Shown here piece after piece: positions 13,777 to 20,871 of a DNA stretch of 35,571 nt. The notes beneath the pieces were generated by a model. The model was not told the origin of the DNA, made no database searches, and saw only the letters and a program-made list of their open reading frames with translations. The stretch covers positions 1 through 35,571 of IMG/VR virus record IMGVR_UViG_3300042691_052895, one strand, 5' to 3'. The position numbers were made by a program, and so were the translations under genes. The stretch is from a virus. Numbering within the stretch: the stretch's first letter is position 1; the number at the start of each line of letters is the position of its first letter.

Positions 13777-14109
13777 ATGAAATCGCGCGCGCCCAATCTC
13801 ACATTGATCCTGCCGGGGTTTCTCGAGCTGGCAACCGATCCTGCGACCGGCGTGCAGCGCGTCGTCACCAAGCAGGAGCCCGGCAGCGAGGAAGCGGGCC
13901 GGATCATGAACGTCAGCGCCGACACCGCCAAACGGATGGCCGAGGAAGGCGCGATTTTTGCCCGGCGCAAATCCAATCGGCCGCATTCGCCCTGGGTGTT
14001 CTGCAAAGCCTGCTGCGAATCGTGGCGGCAACGCAATCAACCGTGCGCCGATCATCTCTCCGCGGCGTCGCGCGCCATCAGCCGCGAGCCGGTAGTTGAC
14101 AACGCCTAG
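13777..14109 (+). CDS. Winged-HTH, excisionase-like DNA-binding protein
   Basis: This is a 110-residue protein. Residues about 36-75 (AGRIMNVSADTAKRMAEEGA, then KSNRPHSPWVF) follow the MerR/excisionase pattern of an HTH plus wing. Three cysteines follow in the C-terminal half (FCKACCESW and QPCADH), possibly zinc binding. An upstream in-frame extension exists, but it is made of the 13684-13757 repeat, so I start at the first ATG after it. Proximity to the IntI-like recombinase suggests a directionality or regulatory factor. It could also be the activator of the late promoter just downstream. Confidence 0.6.
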   Translation: MKSRAPNLTLILPGFLELATDPATGVQRVVTKQEPGSEEAGRIMNVSADTAKRMAEEGAIFARRKSNRPHSPWVFCKACCESWRQRNQPCADHLSAASRAISREPVVDNA

Positions 14110-14124
14110 CAGACCGGCTGTATA
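14096..14124 (+). promoter_or_regulatory. Sigma70-like promoter for the late operon
   Basis: TTGACA at 14096-14101 is a perfect -35. TGTATA at 14119-14124 follows after 17 bp (TATAGT at 14121 would give 19). It lies at the 3' end of the wHTH gene and about 290 nt before the first structural-side gene, the right place for a middle or late promoter. Confidence 0.6.
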
Positions 14125-14413
14125 GTCGTCGTGTTCGCCCCGCTTCTGCCGGGGCGACCGAGCCCCCAACAAACTCCGCGCAACCCGCGCAACTCACGCA
14201 AGTCCGCTCACGGTTTGGTCGGTTCCCGCGTACAACCGCGGGCATGCAAAACAGAGGCAACTGTTCGGAACACAGAACTCAGCGCAATGGAGCGGCCCCA
14301 GCCCATGCTGCAGTTGCCTCTGTTGTCGTGAGCTGCCTGTCTCCCTGCGCTGACCTCTGCGTTTCGGCCGGTTGCCCGGCCCCCACCAACCCAAACACCC
14401 GGGACGTTCGCTA
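14110..14413 (+). other. Structured noncoding leader before the late genes
   Basis: This is about 300 nt without a credible gene. It contains three inverted repeats: an 8-bp stem at 14135-14142/14150-14157 (TCGCCCCG, 7-nt loop), a 6-bp stem at 14225-14230/14237-14242 (CCCGCG), and a perfect 14-bp pair AACAGAGGCAACTG (14250-14263) with CAGTTGCCTCTGTT (14311-14324) separated by 47 nt. Short CGCGCAAC direct repeats lie at about 14177-14192. It may be a 5' leader, a small RNA, or a recombination site. I did not find the attC core consensus at the arm ends. Confidence 0.5.
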
Positions 14414-14689
14414 ATGAAACGACAGATCATCTTCGCGCTGGTCCGCCACATCCTCACCGCCCTCGGCGGCGTTTTGGTCGCGCGGGGCACGCTCGACGAT
14501 GCCGGTGTCCAGACCATCGTCGGCGCGATCCTCGCGATCCTCGGCGTGATCTGGTCCGCGACGCACAAGGTCCAGTCCGAGTCGGTTGCCGCCGATCAAC
14601 CGCAGAACTGGTTGGGCGGCGCCGCCGACAAGTCTGATCACGGCGGCCCCGGCAACCGCGGTTATTTCCCGAAAGGAAACTCCCGATGA
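14414..14689 (+). CDS. Holin-like membrane protein (Pam3-gp28 type)
   Basis: This is a 91-residue protein. An N-terminal amphipathic/hydrophobic helix (about residues 5-23) and a second membrane helix (about 33-49, IVGAILAILGVIWSATHK) flank the short turn GTLDDAG. This layout and the LTALGGVLVARGTLDDAGVQ string match the Pam3-gp28 family of putative phage holins. The C-terminal 40 residues are soluble. It is the first gene after the promoter at 14096. Endolysin is not seen nearby. Confidence 0.65.
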   Translation: MKRQIIFALVRHILTALGGVLVARGTLDDAGVQTIVGAILAILGVIWSATHKVQSESVAADQPQNWLGGAADKSDHGGPGNRGYFPKGNSR

Positions 14690-14949
14690 AAACCTTCTGG
14701 CTCAAAACTCTCTGGTACGTCCTCGGCAAGCTCGTCCACAACGACGGCCTGCTCCGCAACATCCGCGAGCTGGTTGCCGAAGCGATGCGCCTCGATCTGA
14801 GCGGCGCCGAGAAACGCGAGCGCGTCCTGGCGGAGTTGCGCGACATCGGTCATGACCTGGCCGAGATCGGCGCGTCGCTGGTCAATCTCGCCCTCGAAAT
14901 CGCCGTCCAACTCGCCAAGGCCAAGATCGATGCCCAAGCCAACAAGTGA
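14686..14949 (+). CDS. Hypothetical helical protein beside the holin
   Basis: This 87-residue protein overlaps the holin-like gene by 4 nt. The N-terminus (KTFWLKTLWYVLGKL) is hydrophobic and may sit in the membrane interface. The remainder is a long amphipathic helix with acidic and basic heptads. Its neighbours suggest a role in lysis or membrane events, but no family is recognised. Confidence 0.5.
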   Translation: MKTFWLKTLWYVLGKLVHNDGLLRNIRELVAEAMRLDLSGAEKRERVLAELRDIGHDLAEIGASLVNLALEIAVQLAKAKIDAQANK

Positions 14950-15127
14950 CCCCGACGATGCCGACAACGCTCCACGCCCGACCGCAACCTCGATCCTCGG
15001 CCGCCTCCGCGCCTGGTGGCGCGACCACGACGGCGCGATCAGCCGCTGGGACGGCGACGGCGAGCAAGTGCGCACGGAAAAACGAGGCGGCTGGTGGATC
15101 GGGTTCAAAGCCCGGTTCCGCTGGTGA
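14930..15127 (+). CDS. Small Trp-rich hypothetical protein
   Basis: This 65-residue ORF begins inside the 3' end of the previous gene. It holds six Trp residues (RLRAWWRDHD, RGGWWIGFKARFRW) and an acidic start. It overlaps almost entirely with the N-terminal half of the next ORF in another frame; only one of the two frames is probably used in that stretch. This frame has the more protein-like composition. Confidence 0.4.
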   Translation: MPKPTSDPDDADNAPRPTATSILGRLRAWWRDHDGAISRWDGDGEQVRTEKRGGWWIGFKARFRW

Positions 15128-15311
15128 CACGCTGCTCGGCCAGCGAGTCGCGCTGATCCGCGATTGCTGGGACGACAAAGCCGAGATGCATTTGCACGCC
15201 GGCACCAAGGGGCTGGTCGTGGCGATCTGCCCGGGCGGGTTTGTCCGGGTCGAACTCACTGTCACGCTGTTCCTCAAACTCCCTGCCGATGCCCTGGAGG
15301 TGTTGCGGTGA
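14946..15311 (+). CDS. Hypothetical protein, start uncertain
   Basis: The ORF opens with a GTG overlapping the stop of the 87-residue gene. The first 60 residues are low complexity (Ala/Arg/Ser/Thr) and look like the shadow of the overlapping Trp-rich frame. The last 60 residues (from about 15123, DTLLGQRVALIRDCWDDKAE and CPGGFVRVELTVTLFLKL) look like a real small beta-barrel domain. The true start may be a non-ATG codon near 15130, or the two frames may be joined by a frameshift. The stop overlaps the next GTG. Confidence 0.4.
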   Translation: MTPTMPTTLHARPQPRSSAASAPGGATTTARSAAGTATASKCARKNEAAGGSGSKPGSAGDTLLGQRVALIRDCWDDKAEMHLHAGTKGLVVAICPGGFVRVELTVTLFLKLPADALEVLR

Positions 15312-15685
15312 AGCCCCGCCGCCACGACCCCAAACCGCTGCCGCCTTGGGCTCAAGAGGCGTGTGACGCCGAGAGAATCGTGATGCGCGATCTGGCGCTG
15401 GGCCTGTTCTTTCTCGCCGTGCTCAGCATCGCCGTCTTGCGGCTGCTCGGGGCCGGCGAGCGCGAAGCTGCGCCTGCGCCGCCGCCACCCGTCATCGAAC
15501 CCCTATCTACAAAACCAGCCACGCACCGAGCGCCGTTCGCGTCGCGTCTTGGAGTGCGCCAACTTGTTGGCGCTTTGCTCTGGGAGCGGAATCCGGCTCA
15601 GGCGAGTGCGCGGCGCCAACCAGACGGGGCGGGCCTCTGTGCCAGCGCACAGAGGCCGCCTTCTGAAAGGACTTCTCCGGCGTGA
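15308..15685 (+). CDS. Small single-pass membrane protein with repeat-derived tail
   Basis: This 125-residue ORF starts at a GTG overlapping the previous stop. One membrane helix lies at about residues 29-48 (LALGLFFLAVLSIAVLRLLG), followed by a Pro-rich linker (APAPPPPVIEP). The last 45 residues contain two palindromic repeats (15556-15573 and 15632-15657), so the original gene may have ended earlier. The stop overlaps the next gene. By position among the membrane proteins before gp27 it could belong to the lysis set; it is not recognised. Confidence 0.45.
   Translation: MKPRRHDPKPLPPWAQEACDAERIVMRDLALGLFFLAVLSIAVLRLLGAGEREAAPAPPPPVIEPLSTKPATHRAPFASRLGVRQLVGALLWERNPAQASARRQPDGAGLCASAQRPPSERTSPA
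15556..15573. repeat. Perfect palindrome GCGCCAAC-TT-GTTGGCGC
   Basis: An 8-bp perfect stem with a 2-nt centre. The flank GGAGTGCGCCAACTTG, from memory, belongs to an interspersed palindromic repeat in PVC-type genomes. It is translated in frame here. Confidence 0.55.
15632..15657. repeat. Perfect 11-bp hairpin near a gene end
   Basis: GGCCTCTGTGC pairs with GCACAGAGGCC around a CAGC loop. No U-run follows, so a classical terminator is unlikely. It lies in the 3' part of the 15308 gene, 25 nt before the next start. Confidence 0.55.
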
Positions 15686-16152
15686 TCAACACCTGGCTGA
15701 TTCTCACCACGATTGGCTCGAACATCATCGGCACCATTGTCGGCGGCCTGGCGATCTATGCGTTTCTGGTGCGCCCGTACCAGCGGCGGCTCGAGCAACA
15801 GGATCTCGCGCTCAAAGACTCTGAGAAGCAACTGGCCGAGCTCCAGACCGCCCGCGTCGTCGAGCGCCTCCAAAAATACCGCGACCAACAGAAGGAGCAG
15901 GAAAGCCGGTTGCAAAACCTCGAAGCCGGCGGCAACGCGCAGACGCTGGAGATCTTCAAGAAGTTTCTGACCAAGGATGAGTTCGAGCGGCGCGCCAATG
16001 AACGCGACCTCCAGATGAACATGGTCAATGGCAAGCTCGACGCCTTCCTGGAGTTCCGCGGCGAACTGCGCGCCTTGGTCACCAGCCACAAAGAGCAGAT
16101 CTCCGAACTGTTCCGGCGCGTCAACCACGTGGAGTCCCGCCATGATCATTGA
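15682..16152 (+). CDS. Membrane-anchored coiled-coil protein, Mu gp25-like position
   Basis: This 156-residue protein has one N-terminal membrane helix (about residues 9-29, IGSNIIGTIVGGLAIYAFLV) followed by a long coiled coil (about 34-120) and a second amphipathic region ending LFRRVNHVESR. In Mu and relatives, a DUF2730 protein (gp25) with the same plan stands just before the gp26 and gp27 genes, as here. The start is GTG, overlapping the previous stop. Function in the family is unknown. Confidence 0.6.
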   Translation: MINTWLILTTIGSNIIGTIVGGLAIYAFLVRPYQRRLEQQDLALKDSEKQLAELQTARVVERLQKYRDQQKEQESRLQNLEAGGNAQTLEIFKKFLTKDEFERRANERDLQMNMVNGKLDAFLEFRGELRALVTSHKEQISELFRRVNHVESRHDH

Positions 16153-16429
16153 TCCCAACGAACTGCGGTTCATTCGCGAGGCCGTGCTGGCCGAGTTGTA
16201 CCGTCTGACCACCGGCCGCGGCGCCACCGCCAAGGCCCTCCACGCCTTCATTGGGCCGGATTGCCCGTTCGCCGTGACGGTCGAGGACGTCGAGCGCGCC
16301 CTGGCGTTTTGGGGCGTCAATGTCCGCAGCCAGGAAGACAGCATCTCGCCGGGCGCGGCCCCGCGCTGGAGCATCACCCCCGAGGGAATGCGCACCGCCG
16401 AAAGGGAACACCTGATCCGTCGTGGCTAA
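16142..16429 (+). CDS. Small winged-helix-like protein, Mu gp26-like position
   Basis: This 95-residue protein overlaps both neighbours. Helices at about residues 7-30 (ELRFIREAVLAELYRL) and 45-60 (TVEDVERALAFWGV), then a beta turn with RWSITPEGMRTAERE, look like a winged helix. In related phages a small protein of this kind sits between gp25 and the small terminase and may aid packaging. No firm family is assigned. Confidence 0.55.
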   Translation: MIIDPNELRFIREAVLAELYRLTTGRGATAKALHAFIGPDCPFAVTVEDVERALAFWGVNVRSQEDSISPGAAPRWSITPEGMRTAEREHLIRRG

Positions 16430-17135
16430 ATCGCGATCCAAGTTTTCGACGCTGCCCTTTGCGATTCGCGAATCGCTCTACACGATGCTGCTTAACGGCG
16501 TCGCGTTCGAGCAGATCGTGGACTGGCTGTTTGAGCAGCCCAACGCCAACATCGGCGGCGCGCCCGCCGCCCAGCTCTGGACCGCCGACGCCAAGGATCT
16601 CGCCGCCGCGAAATGGAATTGCCAAGCCAAACTCTACGAACATTTCAAGTCCGAGGAATACCAAAGCTGGGCCCGGCGCAATGCCGATCGCAACGCCGAT
16701 CTCGTGTTCACCCAGCGCATGGAACAATCGCTCGGCCTGATCGGCGACGACGGCGACACCCGCTTCGTCCGGTCGCTGTTGCTCGAAGTCGCGCCGAAAA
16801 TCCGCACGAGCGAAGGCAAGCCCGAGGATAAGGCGTTCGCGTTCGCCGAGATCGCCCGGGCGTTGGCGATGCGCGATGAGGGCCGTCGCTCCGACGAGAA
16901 ACTGCGCCAGGCGGAAAAGAAGATCCAGATCGCGGAAGCCAAACTCGCGCTCGACCGCGAGAAGATGGAGATCGCCACGGCCGAGAAACTGCTCGATGAA
17001 TCGATCCGCGCCCAGGCGCTGGCCATCGAGACGGCGAACACGCCACGCGCCGAAAAAATCGCCAAGCTCCGCCAGCTCTATTTCGCCGACGTGGACCAGC
17101 TCCAAGCCAGCGGGGAGGTCGTGCTGCCAAAATGA
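16422..17135 (+). CDS. DUF3486 protein, Mu gp27-like probable small terminase
   Basis: This 237-residue protein has an N-terminal HTH-like segment (about residues 8-45: KFSTLPFAIRESLYTMLLNG, then FEQIVDWLFEQ) that fits DUF3486, where this part recognises phage DNA for packaging. A long helical coiled coil follows (about 150-215). It directly precedes and overlaps the large terminase by 4 nt, the arrangement of Mu gp27/gp28. It starts with GTG. Confidence 0.8.
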   Translation: MAKSRSKFSTLPFAIRESLYTMLLNGVAFEQIVDWLFEQPNANIGGAPAAQLWTADAKDLAAAKWNCQAKLYEHFKSEEYQSWARRNADRNADLVFTQRMEQSLGLIGDDGDTRFVRSLLLEVAPKIRTSEGKPEDKAFAFAEIARALAMRDEGRRSDEKLRQAEKKIQIAEAKLALDREKMEIATAEKLLDESIRAQALAIETANTPRAEKIAKLRQLYFADVDQLQASGEVVLPK

Positions 17136-18736
17136 AACGCTGGACCCGACGCAAATACCAGCAGGTCGCGCTCGTCGCGGTCCGGCAGACGCGCGTGCTC
17201 GGGTTGTTCTGGGCCCGCCAGTGCCGGAAATCCACAACGCTCGGCGATATTGCCTTTGACGAGATGAGCGCCACGGCGGGCCGTAATGTGATCGCCGCGT
17301 CGGCGTCGTTGTTGCTCGGCACCGAGTTGATCAGCAAGACCGTGACGGCCACCGAGCAGGCGTTGATCGTCGGCCGCGAGGCGCACGCGCTGCGGTTGGC
17401 GCTGGACCAGTGCGCCGCCGAACAGAAAGGCAAGCTCCAGCTCGTCACCGCCAACGCCGAGACCGGCCAGGTGTACGCCGCGATTGATGGCGACGGGTTC
17501 GCCGATCTCTACAAATCGGGCCGGCTCGAAATGCGGTTGATGTTTGACCGCACCAGTTATTCCCGGCTCCGCGTGATCGCGCCCAACCCGGCCACCGCGC
17601 GCGGCTGGACCGGCACGGTGTTGCGCGACGAGATCGGGTTCATCAAGAACGAAGCCGAAGTCCAGGAAGCGATCCGCCCGATCATCGACACCGACCCGGC
17701 ATTCAAGATGATCTACGCCTCGAACCTGCCCAGCGACGATCGGCATCCGTGGTTCGCGATGACGTTGCCCGCCGATCCCTCGCTGGTGTTCACGCCCAAC
17801 GCGAGCGGCCATTTCTATCGCGGCTCGACCGGCATCCGGATCCACCGGGTGGACATTGCCGACGCTTATGCGGCCGGACACGTCCTCTACAACGACAATG
17901 GCCAGCCGCTCACGCTCGAACAGTTCCTCGCCAGCGAGCCGAACAAGAGCATGCTGCGGAACAATTACACGCTGGTGCACGAGTACGGCGGCGCGGCCTC
18001 GGTGGACGCGCTGGCGTTGCACGAGGCCCAGAAACGCGGCGTCGGCCGGTGCCGGCACATCAACGTTGAGAGCGAGGCCGACTTCGAGGCGGGCGTGGCC
18101 TGGCTGCTGGAACATCTCACGCCCGGCTTGCCCACGGCCATCGGGTTCGACGTGGCCTCGACCGAGGGCGGCCAGTCCAACCCCGCCAGCGCCAGTGTCA
18201 CCCAACAGGCCGGCAACCAGTTCGTGACGGTCCTGAACCTGATCTGGAAATCCCGCAAGGAAGCGTTGCACCGCGCCCGGCTCGCCCGGCTGGCCACGGC
18301 CTGTGAACGGGCTGAAGCCCGCGCCCGCCGGGTCGTGATCGATGCCAGCAACGAACGGCTGTTCGCCGAGGGCACGCGCGATGCCGGTGTTGCCGGTGTG
18401 CCGGTGGTGCTGGTCCTTGGCGGCGCCAGCGTTGACCCGTTGCCGCCGGGTTACCAGGAACCGATCAACTGGAAGACCTATACCGGCGACCAGTACAGCT
18501 CCGCGCTCAACGACAACAAGTACACCACCCCGCCCGAACCGTACTTCGCCAAGGATCACCGCCAAGTCACCAAGGACCGCGGCGCCTACCGCTGCGAAGT
18601 GGACAACCGCGACGGCGGCCACGGCGACACCTTCGACGCCGGTAAACTCGCCCAAGTCGGGCTGGCGACCACCGGCCATGCCGGCTACGAGGCGACGGGG
18701 GCCACGGTCGCGGAAGAACGGGGGGCATTCGTATGA
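17132..18736 (+). CDS. Terminase large subunit, Mu gp28-like
   Basis: This 534-residue protein is the ATPase/nuclease motor that packages DNA. The ATPase has a terminase-type Walker A at about residues 28-35 (ARQCRKST) and a Walker B with D166-E167 (VLRDEIGFI). The RNase H-like nuclease begins at D340 (GFDVAST) and has a second acidic residue D404 (VVIDASN). These match Mu gp28-type large terminases that package by the headful mode, which is needed by transposable phages that carry host DNA at their ends. It overlaps the small terminase upstream. Confidence 0.87.
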   Translation: MKRWTRRKYQQVALVAVRQTRVLGLFWARQCRKSTTLGDIAFDEMSATAGRNVIAASASLLLGTELISKTVTATEQALIVGREAHALRLALDQCAAEQKGKLQLVTANAETGQVYAAIDGDGFADLYKSGRLEMRLMFDRTSYSRLRVIAPNPATARGWTGTVLRDEIGFIKNEAEVQEAIRPIIDTDPAFKMIYASNLPSDDRHPWFAMTLPADPSLVFTPNASGHFYRGSTGIRIHRVDIADAYAAGHVLYNDNGQPLTLEQFLASEPNKSMLRNNYTLVHEYGGAASVDALALHEAQKRGVGRCRHINVESEADFEAGVAWLLEHLTPGLPTAIGFDVASTEGGQSNPASASVTQQAGNQFVTVLNLIWKSRKEALHRARLARLATACERAEARARRVVIDASNERLFAEGTRDAGVAGVPVVLVLGGASVDPLPPGYQEPINWKTYTGDQYSSALNDNKYTTPPEPYFAKDHRQVTKDRGAYRCEVDNRDGGHGDTFDAGKLAQVGLATTGHAGYEATGATVAEERGAFV

Positions 18737-18957
18737 CGGCAGAACCCACCTGCCGCCGCCAGTTTGGCCATCATGGGCGCGAACCGGTCGCCGGAACGCC
18801 CGGACGGGCGTCTAAATCGGTATTTAATCGGATTTTACGGGCCATCCCAACCCCGAAAATCGACCGGCGCCACGCTGGGGGATTATCCGACACGGTTGCC
18901 GGCAGGATTCCCATGCCGGTTGCGTTCCGCAACCCATTGATCTTGGAGGCCGTCTGA
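18733..18957 (+). CDS. Doubtful small ORF between terminase and portal
   Basis: This is a 74-codon ORF. Its ATG overlaps the terminase stop by 4 nt and it ends 3 nt before the portal gene, which supports translation. Composition is odd: it is basic and proline-rich, and codon use is poor in the 18800-18850 stretch, which has lower GC and a repeated TAATCGG/TAAATCGG motif. It may be inserted noncoding DNA read through by chance. No domain is seen. Confidence 0.35.
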   Translation: MTAEPTCRRQFGHHGREPVAGTPGRASKSVFNRILRAIPTPKIDRRHAGGLSDTVAGRIPMPVAFRNPLILEAV

Positions 18958-18960
18958 CCC

Positions 18961-20871
18961 ATGCCGCGCCGGCTGAAATCTGAGTCTGCGGTCACGAGCG
19001 AGCGGATCGTGTCCGAGCGACGTTACCGGTTCAACCCGATCCGCAATTTGAACTCGGCGACGCTGGTCCAACGGATCGAGGCCTGGGACGCCGGCCACCT
19101 CAATGAACTGGCCCGGACCTTCCACGCCATCGAGTCCCGCGACGATCAGCTTGCCACGATTGCCCCCGCCCGCTACGACGGGCCGTCGCGCTTGCCTTGG
19201 GATATCCTGGTCGCGGAGGGCGAGTCCGAGAATCCCGAGGCGCTGAAGCAACGGGCTGAGTTGCTCTACTTCTACAACAATCTCCGCGCGACGGACGTCA
19301 CCGAGCAGAACCTGCGCGGCAGCCTGAGTCTGTTTTTGCGCCAGGCGGCCCGCGCCCGCGGCCACCGCTACTCTGTGCACGAAACGGTCTGGCAACCGCG
19401 CGCGCCGGTCTGGGCCACCGATCCCAACGGCGCGCCCGTGGTCCGCGACGGGCTGAGCGCCGAGTACCGGTTCGTCCCGCTCTGGTTCTTCGAGAACACC
19501 GAGTCGCGGTTGCGCTACCTGCCGATCAACGCCGGCACCTACGGCGTCGAGATGACGGCCGAAGACTGGTTCGTGTGCGTGGGCACCGGCCTGTTGTTGC
19601 CCTCGACGATCAATTACGTGTTCCAGCGGATGAGCCTCAACGACTGGCTCCAGTTCAACAAGGATTTCGGCGCCGGCTTTCTCGATGCCGAGACCAGCGC
19701 CGAGAAATCGTCGGCCGAATGGACCGGCCTGCGCAACGACATTGCCGCGCTGTTTCGCGCGAAAGGTTTGGTGCACGGCACTGGCACCAAGATCACATAC
19801 AGCGGACCGCAGTCCGGCCAAGCGATCTTCGACGCGCTCCTGGAACGTTTGGAGAAACGGCTGATCCGCTTGTGGACCGGCAGTGAACTGGCGGTCAAGG
19901 CCGGCCCCAGCGACAGCGTCGGGGCCGGCAACCAGATGCAGTTCACCGACGCGATCCTTGAAGCCGACGCGCTCTGGCTGGAGGAACAGGTCCACGAAGG
20001 CGTCACCATGCCCGTGTTGCGGTGGTGGCACGGCGCCGGCGTCCGGCCGCTGGTGTATTTCAAGCTCAAGACGCCCGCCAAGCAGAACACGGACATCGAG
20101 TTGAAGAAGGATACCGCGCTGATCGGCTGGGGCGCACAGATCGCGCTGGGCAAGCTCGCCGAGAAATACGGCGCCACCGTCGCCAACGGCGAAGAGTTCG
20201 CCCGTCCCGCCGCGCCGACCGGTTCGACCGTCGCGGCCAGTCCGCCCCAGGGCTTCGTCAACGAAGCCGGCGCGGCGCGCATTGCGGCGCAGACCAAGCA
20301 GGCGGTTGCCCGGGCGCTGGCCGCGGCGAACCAGCCCCTGGCCGAGCGGCTCGATGTGTTGCTCGCGCTCGATGACGAGGCCGCGTTCATCCGCGAACTG
20401 CAGGCCATCGCCGCCGATCCAACGCTCGCCGCGGCGGTGATCAACTCGCCCGCCGTCCAGGAACTCGCCCAGGCCGAGGCCAACGGCATGGCCGCCCACT
20501 TGCTCAACGCGCTCACCTCGCGCACCGCCAAACCGCTGGCCAACGAGAAGCCGACCGGCTTCGACACGACCGATGCCATGAAAGCCGCGGCCAAGCGTGC
20601 CCTTGATTGGCGGCGCCAGTTCAACCGCGGCGGCACTGAGATCGGCGTGGCCCGCGCCCGCGACATCCTCAACGGCCGCATCGGGGCGGACACCATCGGG
20701 CGCATGGTCTCGTTCTTTGCGCGGCACGAGGTGGACAAGCAAGCCACCGGCTTTAACCAGGGCGAGGAAGGGTTTCCGTCCGCCGGCCGGATCGCCTGGG
20801 ATCTGTGGGGCGGCGATGCCGGCAAGGCCTGGGCGGCCGCGCGACTCCGCGAACTCGAAGGAGAGGAATGA
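18961..20871 (+). CDS. Portal protein (DUF935, Mu gp29-like) with extra C-terminal domain
   Basis: The product is 636 residues. Residues about 20-420 fit DUF935, the portal family of Mu-like phages (for example ENTESRLRYLPIN, EDWFVC and MSLNDWLQFNKDFGAGF). The portal forms the dodecameric gate through which DNA enters. The last 100 residues carry a separate domain (ARARDILNGRIGADTIGRM ... PSAGRIAWDLWGGDAGKAW) that occurs in many tailed-phage proteins, often near the protease or portal; its role is not known. GGAGG lies 11 nt before the ATG. The stop overlaps the protease/scaffold gene. Confidence 0.85.
   Translation: MPRRLKSESAVTSERIVSERRYRFNPIRNLNSATLVQRIEAWDAGHLNELARTFHAIESRDDQLATIAPARYDGPSRLPWDILVAEGESENPEALKQRAELLYFYNNLRATDVTEQNLRGSLSLFLRQAARARGHRYSVHETVWQPRAPVWATDPNGAPVVRDGLSAEYRFVPLWFFENTESRLRYLPINAGTYGVEMTAEDWFVCVGTGLLLPSTINYVFQRMSLNDWLQFNKDFGAGFLDAETSAEKSSAEWTGLRNDIAALFRAKGLVHGTGTKITYSGPQSGQAIFDALLERLEKRLIRLWTGSELAVKAGPSDSVGAGNQMQFTDAILEADALWLEEQVHEGVTMPVLRWWHGAGVRPLVYFKLKTPAKQNTDIELKKDTALIGWGAQIALGKLAEKYGATVANGEEFARPAAPTGSTVAASPPQGFVNEAGAARIAAQTKQAVARALAAANQPLAERLDVLLALDDEAAFIRELQAIAADPTLAAAVINSPAVQELAQAEANGMAAHLLNALTSRTAKPLANEKPTGFDTTDAMKAAAKRALDWRRQFNRGGTEIGVARARDILNGRIGADTIGRMVSFFARHEVDKQATGFNQGEEGFPSAGRIAWDLWGGDAGKAWAAARLRELEGEE

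Noticed and set aside
14250-14324. Possible attC recombination site (14-bp arms, 47-nt centre, close to an IntI-like gene)
   Set aside because: The arm ends do not give the RYYYAAC and GTTRRRY core boxes, and there is no repeated copy between neighbouring genes. I keep it only as a structured region.
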